Both the position numbers and the translations under genes were made by a program. From DASQDN01 sp963833675 (lineage in GTDB: Bacteria; Acidobacteriota; Terriglobia; Bryobacterales; Bryobacteraceae): a stretch of 64,000 bases of DNA. This document shows, in pieces, positions 46,773 to 56,800 of this stretch. The stretch covers positions 186,001 through 250,000 of the forward strand of contig CAWHYW010000016.1 of the NCBI GenBank assembly GCA_963833675.1, in the 5' to 3' direction. How positions within the stretch are numbered: position 1 is the first letter of the stretch; every line of letters begins with the position of its first letter. A model generated the notes under the pieces. It was not told the DNA's origin. It saw nothing but the letters and a program-made list of their open reading frames with translations, and made no database searches.

Positions 46773-47901
46773 ATGGCAACAACTCTTCCGCCTTCATCAG
46801 TCGCGACAGCTTCCGTCGATGCGACCTCTCGGGCGAAGCTCCCGGAGCGCGGTGCGTCTGCTTTCTCTTGACGCCTTTCGAGGCTTGACGATGCTGCTGC
46901 TGATCTCGCACGGTTTTGGGCTATATGACGCATTTCGGAACAATTCATCGGCTTCCTGGATTGCATCTCAGTTCGATCACGCTGAGTGGGTGGGATGTAC
47001 TTTCTGGGATTTGATCCAGCCTGCTTTTACATTCATCGTCGGAGTTGCCATGCCGCTTTCGCTGGCGCGCCGAGAGAAAGAGGGCAGCTCGCGCTCCGGT
47101 CTGTTCCGACATGTCCTCTGGCGAGCGTTCGTGCTGATCGCCCTCTCAAACGTCCTTTCGAATTGGAACAGCAGTCCTCCGGTGCTGCAACTCATCAATG
47201 TCCTGTGTCAGATTGCTTTCGCTTATGTGATCTGTTTTGCGATCATGCAGCTGAAGTTTGCATGGCAGGTTGTTGCCGCGCTCGGCTTAATGACGCTCCA
47301 TATGGGCCTGTTTTTCGCGTTTCCCGGACCCGCCGGGCCTTTTGATCCCTCCGGAAACATCGGCGCGGTTATCGATCGTGCTTTGCTCGGATACAACTAC
47401 TCCGGAAATTACACAACCATCAATTTCCTTGGAAATGCAGTAACGGTTCTTTTTGGCGTCTGGACCGGGATGCTCATGTCTTCGAACCGCACGCACCTCG
47501 AACGCATTAAGGTGCTCGGCGTGTCTGCCGCTTGCTGCTTCGTGCTGGGAATTATTTTGCAGAGTTGGATTCCAATGGTGAAGCGGCTGTGGACGCCGTC
47601 CTTTACTTTCCTTAGCGCAGGATGGGTTCTGCTTGCTCTCCTCGCGATCTACTGGATGGTGGAGATGAAGGGCTGGAAGCGATGGACGTTTCCGGCGGTC
47701 GTCATCGGGACCAACTGTATTTTTATTTATTCTTTTTCACAAGTCTTGCGTGGCTGGCTATCGCGCGGCGTCGGTAGTTTTACCGGGCAGTTTTGGTTCC
47801 TGGGACCGTATGGCGCGATCCCCCATAGTCTGCTGGTCACAGCGGCGATGTGGTATCTCTGCTACTGGTTGTATCAGCGCAAGATATTTTTCAAAATCTG
47901 A
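46773..47901 (+). CDS. HGSNAT/DUF5009-like membrane acyltransferase (probable one-base insertion near 46852)
   Basis: This polytopic protein has about 375 residues and around ten helices. The signature RLLSLDAFRGLTMLLLISHG is that of heparan-alpha-glucosaminide N-acetyltransferase-like proteins, which move acyl groups across the membrane onto sugars. Further motifs are HAEWVGCTFWDLIQPAFTFIVGVAMPLSL, RAFVLIALSNVL and INFLGNAVTVLFGVWTGMLM. ATG 46773 opens a plausible cytosolic N-terminus (ATTLPPSSVATASVDATSRAKLPER) that joins the main frame if one G near 46852 is removed. Otherwise translation starts at ATG 46819. The likely substrate is an envelope glycan. Confidence 0.82.
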
Positions 47902-48022
47902 ATCGCATCGAGGAAAGGCATGCGATCTCTCTCTGATCGGCTGGCGTATATGATATGGTCAATCCCAACTGTAAAACGCGGAGCTTTTCCTTCCTCGCTC
48001 CTTGTCGTGACTGTCTCAAACT

Positions 48023-49207
48023 ATGATCAACCGGCGAACTGCAATTAAGAATCTGGTTCAATTTCTGGCGGCATCTCCTCTCGCATTGGCAGACAAAAAA
48101 TACGGAGAGCTCAAGAATCCTATATTTGACGTCGCGAATATCTTTGACATGCAGAGGCTCGCTAAAGCGAAGCTGGATCCGCTCGCCTGGGATTACCTGG
48201 ATGAAGGCGCCGAGGATGAGACCGCGCTCCGTGACAACCGGGCCGGATTCGATCGGCTCGTGATCCGTCCCCACTTTTTGCAGCATGACGTAAAAGCGAT
48301 CGATATTTCTTCCAAGCTCTTTGGAAAGACTCTCGCTCACCCGATCTTTATCTGCCCCACGGGCGGAAAAAATTGTGTGTTGCCGAATGGCGACGCCCAG
48401 ACGGCATTTGCCGCGGGGTCCAGCAACACCATGATGATCGTGAGTGGTGGGGTAACCGAGGTCGATAAGGAAAAAGGACCTGCGAACTGGTGGCAATTTA
48501 CGACCGCCGCAGAGTTCCGCACCAAGGACCAGATGACGAGCTTCGCAGAGAGGCTCGAAGATCGGGGATGCAGCGGCATCTCGGTTACGGTCGACATTTA
48601 TCACGTCTCCCACCGCGAACGCAGCGTACATAACAAGCTGGTGCGAAGCTGGTGCAACACCGGAGGAATACCTCGTGATTCCAGCGGCCGCATTGTGTAC
48701 AACGACGACGATATCGTCTGGACCACCGGCGATTACCCGCCCGCCAAGCGCTTTCCTACGCCGACATGGGACACGCTCCGGCAGCTCCGGGATTCTACGA
48801 AATTGCCGGTCATCGTCAAGGGCGTCATGACGTCCGAGGATACGGCGCGCGCGGTGAAATACGGGATGTCCGGCGTCGTTGTTTCTAATCATGGGGCGCG
48901 GCAACTCGACAGCGTCGGCGGAACCATCGAAGCCCTTCCGGAATGCGTAGAAGCGGCAGGCGGAAAAATACCTGTTCTCGTTGACGGCGGTTTTCGCCGG
49001 GGAACGGATATCTTTAAAGCGCTGGCGCTCGGCGCATCGGCGGTCGGAATCGGCCGTCCGTACCTCTGGGGCTTGGCAGCATTCGGCCAGAGTGGCGTCG
49101 AGCGTGTGATCGAGCTCCTGCGCGCGGAACTGGCGCTCGATATGGGCATGGCTGGTATCGCCAATCTCTCTCAGATCGACCGTTCGTACGTGCGAATACG
49201 GCGTTGA
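48023..49207 (+). CDS. Exported FMN-dependent alpha-hydroxyacid oxidase/dehydrogenase
   Basis: The protein has 394 residues. The N-terminal MINRRTAIKNLVQFLAASPLALA looks like a Tat or Sec leader. The TIM barrel matches the lactate/glycolate oxidase family: AWDYLDEGAEDETALRDNRAGFDRLVIRP, PIFICPTGG, TVDIYHVSHRER, LPVIVKGVMTSEDTARAV, the catalytic-His motif VVVSNHGARQLD and LVDGGFRRGTDIFKALALGASAVGIGRPY for FMN phosphate. Cytosolic homologues lack the leader. It starts 121 bp after the acyltransferase and is followed 22 bp later by an enolase-superfamily gene that also carries a leader. The substrate is a 2-hydroxyacid of unknown identity. Confidence 0.9.
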   Translation: MINRRTAIKNLVQFLAASPLALADKKYGELKNPIFDVANIFDMQRLAKAKLDPLAWDYLDEGAEDETALRDNRAGFDRLVIRPHFLQHDVKAIDISSKLFGKTLAHPIFICPTGGKNCVLPNGDAQTAFAAGSSNTMMIVSGGVTEVDKEKGPANWWQFTTAAEFRTKDQMTSFAERLEDRGCSGISVTVDIYHVSHRERSVHNKLVRSWCNTGGIPRDSSGRIVYNDDDIVWTTGDYPPAKRFPTPTWDTLRQLRDSTKLPVIVKGVMTSEDTARAVKYGMSGVVVSNHGARQLDSVGGTIEALPECVEAAGGKIPVLVDGGFRRGTDIFKALALGASAVGIGRPYLWGLAAFGQSGVERVIELLRAELALDMGMAGIANLSQIDRSYVRIRR

Positions 49208-49229
49208 CTCGCTTTCAATTCGATTAACT

Positions 49230-50435
49230 ATGAATCGCCGACAACTGCTATCGTTGGCTGCGACACCGGCATTCGAACTCGCAGCCCATATGAAACTTGC
49301 TGACGTGCAACCGGCAAGTTTCGAACTGATCGTCGTCCGGGCAACGAAGAGGACGAGTTGGTTTTTCATTCGATTAAAGACACGGAATGGCCTCAGCGCG
49401 CTTGGTGAGTGCTCAGATTCTCTCGGCCAAAACTACGACGAACAGGCGCTGGCTCGATTGCGCTCGGCACTCGATTTCTATTTCGCGGCGATTAAGGACC
49501 GGCCTCTTAGTATTGAAGACTACCGCAACCGGAGTCGTGCCAAGGCAAAAACCGGAGGGCACATAGAAGGGACGGCTTTCAGCGCAATGGAACAGGCCCA
49601 GTGGGACCTGCTAGGGAAAGCTCTGGATGCTCCTGTCTATCAGCTAGTGGGCGGAGCCATCCGCACGCAACTGCCGGTGTACGCCAACATCAATCGAGTC
49701 ACTACGACGCGTACTCCCGATGGATTCGCCGTAAATGCGCAGAAGGCGGTTGCTGAAGGTTTTCGGGCGATCAAAGCAGCTCCCTTTGACGGCTTCCCGA
49801 AAATCGCCTCGGCGCCTCCGGAGCAAGTCGAGAAAGCCGCCGATCTCGGCATCGACTGTATCCGAGCGATGCGCAAAGCAATCGGTCCGGACATCCGCCT
49901 GTTGATTGACGTGCATAGCAACTTCGATGTGAAGCTTGCGACTGACGTAGCCAAACGCCTCCAGCCGGAAAACCTCGGCTGGTATGAAGAACCCGTTGCC
50001 CCTGCGCGACTGGAGGAGACTCGCGCAATCCGCAGGGCGATCACACAGCCGATGGCGGGCGGGGAAATGTTATTCGGCGTCGAGGGATTTGCTTCGCTTT
50101 GCCGGACCAAAGCGGTCGAAATCATCATGCCGGACGTCAAGCATTGTGGAGGCATCCTGGAAGGCCGCAACATCTCCGCGCTCGCCGACATGGAAGGAGT
50201 CAAGGTCGCGCCTCACAATCCGAGCGGGCCGGTAGCTACTGCTGCCAGCGCGCAATGGTGCGCGACTATACCCAACTTCGACGTCCTCGAATATCAGTGG
50301 AATGAAGTTGCGTGGAGAGGCGATTTATTGAATCCGCCCGAACGGTTCGTAAAAGGCTTCATTACGGCCCATTCAACACCAGGGTTCGGAGTTGAGTTGA
50401 ACGATCGCATTGCTAAATCTCACGCGCAGCTTTAG
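49230..50435 (+). CDS. Mandelate racemase/muconate lactonizing (enolase superfamily) enzyme
   Basis: The protein has 401 residues. MNRRQLLSLAATPAFELAAH has the RRxxL look of a Tat leader. The capping domain is about 30-150. The barrel carries metal ligands in LLIDVHSNF (Asp, with His as possible acid), GWYEEPV and MAGGEMLFG. The late APHNPSGPVATAASAQW histidine motif is shared with galactonate- and other acid-sugar dehydratases. Dehydration of an acid sugar is therefore the best guess. It follows the FMN oxidase by 22 bp, so the pair may process the same hydroxyacid family. Confidence 0.88.
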   Translation: MNRRQLLSLAATPAFELAAHMKLADVQPASFELIVVRATKRTSWFFIRLKTRNGLSALGECSDSLGQNYDEQALARLRSALDFYFAAIKDRPLSIEDYRNRSRAKAKTGGHIEGTAFSAMEQAQWDLLGKALDAPVYQLVGGAIRTQLPVYANINRVTTTRTPDGFAVNAQKAVAEGFRAIKAAPFDGFPKIASAPPEQVEKAADLGIDCIRAMRKAIGPDIRLLIDVHSNFDVKLATDVAKRLQPENLGWYEEPVAPARLEETRAIRRAITQPMAGGEMLFGVEGFASLCRTKAVEIIMPDVKHCGGILEGRNISALADMEGVKVAPHNPSGPVATAASAQWCATIPNFDVLEYQWNEVAWRGDLLNPPERFVKGFITAHSTPGFGVELNDRIAKSHAQL

Positions 50436-50444
50436 CGTCCGGAT

Positions 50445-51161
50445 CTATCGTCTCCAGGTTACCGGGACACGGTGGACCTTCCCGTCCGAGCACGTCATCG
50501 TTTCGAGCTTTCGGACGCGTTTAGATCTTGAAACTCGCACGGCAGGACGCGGATGCTCCTGGATGTAGAGCGCCGCCTGCCGGAAATCTTTCAAAGGCTC
50601 CTCTTCAAATCCAGGGTGATGCAGTTCTATCTTCGTCAATGTCCGAACCTCATCGATCATCCGATCGAAACTCACGTTGTACGGCTCGCCTGCATTGGAA
50701 TCGCGCACGTCGCCGTGGCCCATTACGTATCGAATCTGTGGATACTTTTTGACGAGATCGCCGACCAAGCGGGTTGCCGCTTTCCACTGCGCATCCGTCG
50801 CCGACCAAGGCGGCGAATCGCCGCCGACAAGCGAGATCCCGATCGAACCTCGATTTGCGCCGGCCGCGTGAAAGGCAAGCTTCTGTGGGGGCACAGCTCG
50901 CAAGACTGTACCCTTGCTGTCGATCAGATAGTGATAGGACAATCCCCGTATTCGCAGAGTTGCCAGAGAATTCCCCAAGCTAGAAATCGCAGTGTGATGA
51001 AGAACGATCGTATTCACTTGCGACATGGAACGCGGGCCGCCCGAGAGTAAGGGGGCGTTGAGCGTGCATGTGCCTTGCGATTTCGCAAGCGGCGCCGCGA
51101 TCAGGAGCGCGATTGCAAACTTGGAGAGAAACACAAACCTACCTATCTGGCTTTGTAGCAT
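50445..51161 (-). CDS. Exported N-acetylmuramoyl-L-alanine amidase-like protein (Amidase_2/PGRP)
   Basis: The protein has 238 residues with a signal peptide (residues 1-29, LIAAPLAKSQ). The Amidase_2 fold has a zinc His in VNTIVLHHTA near 53, LSYHYLIDSKG, HAAGANRGSIGISLVGG and a second His in VMGHGDVRDSN near 149, where D/x takes the place of the usual C-terminal ligand area. It would cleave the peptide from muramic acid in the wall. The C-terminal 60 residues are basic (RVSRSKRVRKLETMTCSDGKVHRVPV). It converges with the enolase gene 9 bp away. Confidence 0.9.
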   Translation of the reverse strand: MLQSQIGRFVFLSKFAIALLIAAPLAKSQGTCTLNAPLLSGGPRSMSQVNTIVLHHTAISSLGNSLATLRIRGLSYHYLIDSKGTVLRAVPPQKLAFHAAGANRGSIGISLVGGDSPPWSATDAQWKAATRLVGDLVKKYPQIRYVMGHGDVRDSNAGEPYNVSFDRMIDEVRTLTKIELHHPGFEEEPLKDFRQAALYIQEHPRPAVRVSRSKRVRKLETMTCSDGKVHRVPVTWRR

Positions 51162-51191
51162 AACATTTTCCGGGTCAGCTACGCTAGTTTA

Positions 51192-51206
51192 CTTGCGTTT
51201 TGCAAG
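51192..51206. promoter_or_regulatory. Inverted repeat in the HxlR gene promoter
   Basis: CTTGC (51192-51196) and GCAAG (51202-51206) are separated by GTTTT. GATAAT follows at 51208-51213, about 14 bp before the GTG start, and would serve as the -10 box. Repeats with TTGC/GCAA halves are frequent near HxlR-family genes, so autoregulation is likely. Confidence 0.5.
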
Positions 51207-51227
51207 CGATAATGATAGCGTATCGAA

Positions 51228-51704
51228 GTGCCGGGAAGGCCGAAATCAGCTCGCAGGTCGGGTTGTCCGGTGAGTGTCTCTCTCGAGATCTTTGGAGATC
51301 GCTGGTCACTGCTGATCATCCGCGACTTGATGGTTCGCGGCTTCCGTACATTCAAGGAGTTTCAGGACTCCGGCGAAGGTATTGCCACGAACATCCTCGC
51401 GGACCGTCTGCAAAAACTCGAAGCTTCGGGTATCGTTACCTCGGAGATGGAAGAAACAGATGCGCGAAGAGTGAACTACCGATTGACGGAAAAAGGCATC
51501 GATCTCGCGCCTGTATTGTTGGAACTGCTGGTGTGGGGCGCGCGGCATGAGCAAACAGGAGCGCCTCGCGCTCTGATCATCAAGATGGAGAAACATCGCG
51601 AAGAATTCCTCTGCGAGGTTCGGCGGCGGTGGTACGATCGTGACCCCACTCCGTTGATCCCGAAATTCGGAGGAAGCAGCAATAAATCAAAAACGAAGGA
51701 GTGA
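51228..51704 (+). CDS. HxlR-family winged-helix transcriptional regulator
   Basis: The protein has 158 residues and a GTG start. The N-terminal CPVSVSLEIFGDRWSLLIIRDLM includes the conserved Cys13 used for thiol or quinone sensing in several HxlR proteins. The winged helix continues with FQDSGEGIATNILADRLQKLEASGIV and RRVNYRLTEKGIDLAPVLLELLVWGARH. A second cysteine lies near residue 134. The inverted repeat at 51192-51206 is its likely operator. It is followed 4 bp later by a propeller gene and then a MoaD-like gene; the three form a compact operon. Confidence 0.93.
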   Translation: MPGRPKSARRSGCPVSVSLEIFGDRWSLLIIRDLMVRGFRTFKEFQDSGEGIATNILADRLQKLEASGIVTSEMEETDARRVNYRLTEKGIDLAPVLLELLVWGARHEQTGAPRALIIKMEKHREEFLCEVRRRWYDRDPTPLIPKFGGSSNKSKTKE

Positions 51705-51708
51705 AGGA

Positions 51709-52824
51709 GTGAGTAACGTACGGGTACTGGTTGGCACACGCAAGGGCGCCTTCATCTTGACGTCCGACGGCAAGCGCGAGAAGTGGGACATCAGCGGTCC
51801 TCACTTCGCAGGCTGGGAGATCTATCACGTTAAGGGATCATCGGCTGATCCGAATCGCATCTATGCATCCCAATGCAGCGGGTGGTTCGGACAACTTATC
51901 CAGCGATCCGATGACGGCGGGAAAACGTGGGCGCCGGTCGGGAACAAGTTCGTCTATGATGGCGTGCCGGGAACTCATCAGTGGTACGACGGAACCCCGC
52001 ATCCCTGGGAATTCAAGCGAGTCTGGCATCTCGAACCATCTTTGACCGATCCGGATACCGTTTACGCTGGAATCGAAGATGCCGCTATCTTCCGCTCGAA
52101 AGATGGCGGACAGAACTGGGAGGAAATACCTGGACTCCGTGGACATGGCTCGGGTCCTCGCTGGCAGCCTGGCGCCGGAGGTATGTGCCTGCATACGATT
52201 CTGCAGGATCCAAGTAATCCAAACCGCCTCTTCATCGCGATCTCCGCTGCCGGGGCTTTTCGAACGGACGATGGTGGAGATACGTGGAAGGCAATCAACC
52301 AGGGATTGAAATCGGAGTACATTCCCGATCCGAACGCCGAGGTGGGTCATTGTGTTCATCGAATCGCAATGCACCGGTCTCGCCCAAACGTGCTGTATAT
52401 GCAGAAACACTGGGATGTGATGCGCAGCGATAACTCCGGCGACACGTGGCATGAAGTCAGTGGAAACCTGCCCACAGATTTCGGGTTTCCAATCGATGTT
52501 CACGCGCATGAGCCGGAAACAATCTACGTAGTGCCGATTAAGAGCGACTCCGAGCATTATCCGCCGGAGGGAAAACTGCGCGTATACCGCAGCCGGACGG
52601 GTGGAAATGAGTGGGAAGCATTGACCAATGGACTTCCGCAGAGTGATTGCTATGTCAACGTGCTTCGGGACGCTATGGCAGTAGATTCTCTCGATTCGTG
52701 TGGTATTTATTTCGGTACTACTGGCGGGCAAGTCTACGCCTCCGCGAACTCAGGAGACACGTGGGCGCCCATTGTCCGCGACCTCCCTGCGGTGCTTTCC
52801 GTCGAGGTCCAGACTCTCTCATGA
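51709..52824 (+). CDS. Cytosolic BNR/Asp-box beta-propeller (sialidase-like fold)
   Basis: The protein has 371 residues and starts at GTG 51709 with GAAGGA 8 bases upstream. No signal peptide is present (MSNVRVLVGTRKGAFIL), so it is cytosolic, unlike most BNR proteins. At least six Asp-box repeats are visible: RSDDGGKTWAPVG, RSKDGGQNWEEI, RTDDGGDTWKAI, RSDNSGDTWHEV, RTGGNEWEAL and SANSGDTWAPI, predicting a six- or seven-bladed propeller. It is often called exo-alpha-sialidase or glycosyl hydrolase in databases, but no catalytic triad was traced. Its stop overlaps the MoaD-like ATG (ATGA), so it is strictly coupled. Confidence 0.9.
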   Translation: MSNVRVLVGTRKGAFILTSDGKREKWDISGPHFAGWEIYHVKGSSADPNRIYASQCSGWFGQLIQRSDDGGKTWAPVGNKFVYDGVPGTHQWYDGTPHPWEFKRVWHLEPSLTDPDTVYAGIEDAAIFRSKDGGQNWEEIPGLRGHGSGPRWQPGAGGMCLHTILQDPSNPNRLFIAISAAGAFRTDDGGDTWKAINQGLKSEYIPDPNAEVGHCVHRIAMHRSRPNVLYMQKHWDVMRSDNSGDTWHEVSGNLPTDFGFPIDVHAHEPETIYVVPIKSDSEHYPPEGKLRVYRSRTGGNEWEALTNGLPQSDCYVNVLRDAMAVDSLDSCGIYFGTTGGQVYASANSGDTWAPIVRDLPAVLSVEVQTLS

Positions 52825-53120
52825 CCATCCGAGTCGTGCTGCCGGCGCATCTCAGGACATTGGCGCAAGTCAAAGGGGAGGTCAAGCTCGAAGTAGAGGG
52901 CCACCCCACTCTGCGCTCAGTTCTGGATGCGCTGGAGGCAAGCTACCCGATGTTGGCCGGGACGATTCGCGATCAAACTACGCTGCAGCGACGGCCATAC
53001 GTGCGATTCTTTGCGTGCCAGCAGGACCTGTCTCACGAACCGCCCGACACCCCGCTTCCCGATGAGGTCACGACGGCGGCGGAACCCTTCCTGGTGATCG
53101 GCGCAATCGCCGGTGGTTAG
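52821..53120 (+). CDS. MoaD/ThiS-like ubiquitin-fold protein
   Basis: The protein has 99 residues: TIRVVLPAHLRTLAQ, VEGHPTLRSVLDALEASYPMLAGTI and the closing FLVIGAIAGG. The C-terminal double glycine is the activation and thiocarboxylate site of sulfur-carrier proteins. The beta-grasp length fits MoaD/ThiS. It overlaps the propeller stop by 4 bp. No E1-like MoeB/ThiF gene is nearby, so an adenylating partner would be elsewhere. The sequence between Leu-Arg-Thr-Leu and the GG contains RDQTTLQRRPYVRFFACQQDLSH, longer than in E. coli MoaD. Confidence 0.9.
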   Translation: MTIRVVLPAHLRTLAQVKGEVKLEVEGHPTLRSVLDALEASYPMLAGTIRDQTTLQRRPYVRFFACQQDLSHEPPDTPLPDEVTTAAEPFLVIGAIAGG

Positions 53121-53206
53121 CCGGACTCTACCGCCAACATTAATATCTGGTTAACGCACGGAACCGGGTTGATAGTGCAGTCATCTCAGTAGCTGAGGTG
53201 ATAGGC

Positions 53207-53644
53207 ATGCAGAACCGGTGGCGATTTGGAAGAGGATTGGCAGCGCTGATAGCGGCCACGTTGTTCAGTGTGCCGCAACTGATGTTCGCTCGGCAGGGCT
53301 GCGACAACGGCGGTAACGATCGCAACTACTATCAGACGTCCCACTACAGGGACCGAGACAGCCGCGCGAATTATAGCGGCTATCGCGATAGAAGTACGTA
53401 TCAGTACAACGATTATGGCCGCGATCGGAACGCGAACTACTCCAACGGAGGCTATTATGGCGATTATCAGCAGGAGCGCTCAGCCGGTCAATCCGCGGCA
53501 ATTATCGGCGGTAGCGCGGCCGCGGGCGCTGTAGTTGGTGGGCTTTCCGGCGGCACGAAAGGCGCCATCATCGGAGGCGCAATCGGGGGCGTGGGCGGCC
53601 TGATTTACGATCGCGCTACCAGGAACCGCCAGAACGGCTGGTAA
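53207..53644 (+). CDS. Exported glycine-zipper protein
   Basis: The start is at ATG 53207 (MQNRWRFGRG) with AGGTGAT 5 bases upstream; the site overlaps a small CTCAG/CTGAG inverted repeat (53185-53197). The signal peptide spans about 1-29. The middle is very rich in Tyr, Arg, Asp and Asn (NRNYYQTSHYRDRDSRANYSGY-type repeats, low complexity). The C-terminal AAIIGGSAAAGAVVGGLSGG and TKGAIIGGAIGGVGGLIYD form a glycine zipper that could pack as a membrane hairpin. No specific function is known. A hairpin terminator follows. Confidence 0.8.
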   Translation: MQNRWRFGRGLAALIAATLFSVPQLMFARQGCDNGGNDRNYYQTSHYRDRDSRANYSGYRDRSTYQYNDYGRDRNANYSNGGYYGDYQQERSAGQSAAIIGGSAAAGAVVGGLSGGTKGAIIGGAIGGVGGLIYDRATRNRQNGW

Positions 53645-53651
53645 TGCTTGA

Positions 53652-53676
53652 AGCGGGCGCTGATACAGCGCCTGCT
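53652..53676 (+). terminator. Hairpin terminator after the glycine-zipper gene
   Basis: AGCGGGCGCT and AGCGCCTGCT pair at 9 of 10 positions around the loop GATAC, followed by GTTCTTC. The T-tract is poor, so efficiency is doubtful. Confidence 0.45.
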
Positions 53677-53800
53677 GTTCTTCGAGATGACGAAAACATC
53701 CAATTGTTACCGCAAACGTCACTCGACGTTAACACCACTGTAAACTTCGTTCCCTAGACTCGAGGTATCCGTGACCAGTAATCCAGGCCGGATCACCTCA

Positions 53801-56800
53801 ATGAACTCTAAACAAACTATAGCTTCCTTGTTTCTCTGCTCGTCTCTTTTGACGCCGCCGATGCAGGCGCAAACGGATGTCGGCCGAATTACCGGCTCCG
53901 TCATGGACGCATCCGGCGCTGTCATTCCAGGCGTCAGCGTCAAAATCAAAGACGAGAGAACAAACAAGGAACGCATCGTTACTACCTCGGACAGTGGGAC
54001 CTTTATGGTTCCGCAACTCCCATCGTCGACATACACTCTCACCGTCGCGAGCGCCAATTTCTCTGATGCTGTCGTTTCGGGCATTCTCCTTCAGGTAGGG
54101 CAGGAGCGCACTGTGAACGTTACGTTGCAGGCTGCCGCCGTGGCAACCGAGGTCACCGTTTCGAGCGGAGGATTGGCGAATGTGGACACTGATTCCGCGC
54201 GAATGGGTGTCAACGTCACCTCGCGCGAAGTGCATGACCTTCCGTTGAACGGCCGCCAAATATCGCAGCTATACTTAATGGCCCCCGGAGCCGTAAACAG
54301 CGGCGGCGGCAACTTCGATGAGATCCGCTTTAGCGGCCGCGCAAACCAGCAGAACGCCATTCGCTTTGATGGAATTGAGGGTACGTCGATTGTTGACGCT
54401 TCGCCGGGAAATCTGAATGGCGAGACATCTTCTCCTTTCCGCCTGCAATCGAGTCTTGAAAATGTCCAGGAATTTCGAGTTGAATCCAACTCGTATCCAG
54501 CCGAGTACGGTACCGGCGCGGGTGGGCAGGTCAGTATTGTGACGAAGTCGGGTGGAAACGCCACTCACGGATCGTTGTTCGAGTACTTGCGCAATGACGC
54601 TCTGGACGCGCGTAACTTCTTTGCCCAGACCAAGGACCCTCTACGCTTGAATCAATTCGGAGGATCCCTAGGTGGCGCACTTGTTAAAGATAAGTTGTTC
54701 TACTTCGTTAGCTATGAAGGTCTTCGCCAGCGGCAGAAGCAGGCCTTTACCGAAGCAACCCTGAGCGCCGCAGCGCGTGCACGGGCTGTGCCAAGTATCC
54801 GGCCGGCTCTGGGCGCCTTCCCCATTGGACAGCGCCCGTCAGTAAATCCCGATTTCGACATCATCTCCACTCTAGGGCCGACAACTGTGGACGAGAATGC
54901 GGGTGGCATGCGGCTCGACTACAAAGTCAATGATAAGCACTCGATCTACGTTCGCTACTTCCGTGACCAGGGAGAAACACTGCAGACCCAAAACACGAGC
55001 CTGAGCCAGTTTCAAGTGGTCGCAGTCCCTCAGAACGCAGTCGCAAGCTGGCAATGGCTGTTGAGTCCTAGCTCTATCAATGAACTGAAGTTTGGAGTGA
55101 ACAGCAGTAAGACCCGCACAAACGCGATTCCGCCGCCCAGCCCGGATTTCGATATGTCGGGTGTCACCCTCAACATTACTGGGCAGACGGCGCTCGGCGG
55201 CATCGGCGGGCAGGCTGGGGCGTCCGGAGTGGTAATCCCGACCGGTCTTGTGCGCGCCAGTAGCGCGACGAACGGCAGAGGTCAGCCGTACACAAATTAC
55301 AGCCTTTCCTTCATCGATAACTTCAGCATGGTGCGTGGGAATCACAACGTGAAGCTCGGAATTGAAGTTCGTCCGATTCGTATCTATACCGACCGTCTTG
55401 GTGGCACAACCTACACCTTCGCAAATGTCAATGACTTCCTTAACAACCAGCCGCAGCAGATCCAATATCTCGGGGATGTGAGCGCGCAATCGCCTTTCAC
55501 GGGTCTGACCGGCAACCGCTTCGGCAAACAGGAATACTACATCGGCTACGTTCAGGATGAATGGAAGATCCGGCCGAATCTGACGTTAAATTACGGCTTA
55601 CGATACGAGTATTATTCGCCAATGCGGGAAGATCGCGATGGCGTGATTCTCTTCAATACAGCCACAGGTCAATTGGATGCGCCGGGCAGCCGAGACTTCT
55701 ATCAGTCCTCGACAATGAACTTCGGTCCCAGGCTGGCATTCACCTGGGCGCCCGAGAGATTTCATCGAAGGACTGTTTTCCGTGGCGGGTCGGGTATCTA
55801 CTATGGACCCGGACAGACAGAGGATCTGATCCAGCCAATAGAAAGCGATCGCGTCAGCAGCACCATCAGTTCCGGCGCGTTGCTCTCGTTTCCGCTCAAT
55901 ACTCCGGCGGTTTTGGCGGGCTACAACATAAATAGCCCAACTCTAGGCTTTCAGCCCCGCGCCTATGCTCCGGGTTATCGTGTGCCGGAACGCATTCTTT
56001 CCTATACGTTCTCGATCCAGCAGCAATTGCCTCTCGACGTAATTGCCACAGTCGCTTACGTTGGATCGCAAGGCCGTAATCTGTTTCTCCGCAGTTGGTC
56101 GAACAAGATCGTCTCCCTTAACCCGACACCGGTGGTCAATGCAGCAACCGGCGCGGTGACTGCGCAAGCGACTCGTGAATTCGGTGGCCGCTTTGCCGAA
56201 GTGGACTATAAAACCAGCGGTGGTACAGACCACTACGATGCCTTGCAAACGACACTGAACCGCCGGTTCAGCCAGGGATTGTCATTGGGAGCGCAATACA
56301 CTTGGAGCCACAGCATTGGCGACTCCTCGGGATCGAATGAAGCTCGCACGTCTCAAGACCCGTTCAACTTCGCTGGGGATCGCGGCAACAATAATTTCGA
56401 CGTAAGGCAGACCTTCAATCTATCGGCTTTGTATGACATTCCATACGGCCGCGGGCGAAAGTACGGCGACAATGTCAACGGGTTCACCGACGCGGTTTTA
56501 GGCGGCTGGCAGTTAGGTGGAATCATCAATGCCCGGACGGGAATACCAATCGAGGTTTCGATATCCCGGCCCGATGTTGTCTACAAGCAAGTCTCCACAG
56601 GCCGGTATTATTCATCGTTGAACGCGAATAGTCTTCCTGGCGGAGCGACGATCAGTGATTTTCAGGCAGTGATCAACACTCCGGGTGGAGGGTTCAGCCG
56701 GAATGTTCGCAGGCCCGATGTTGTTGCGGGTGTCGATCCGTACGTGCGGAATGGCGATCGCCTGTTAATCAATCCCGCGGCTTTTGCCGTGCCTCAGCCC

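Noticed and set aside
47891..49369. 492-codon minus-strand frame across the FMN oxidase gene
   Set aside because: Antisense shadow; the plus strand encodes the SNHGARQLD family protein with a leader.
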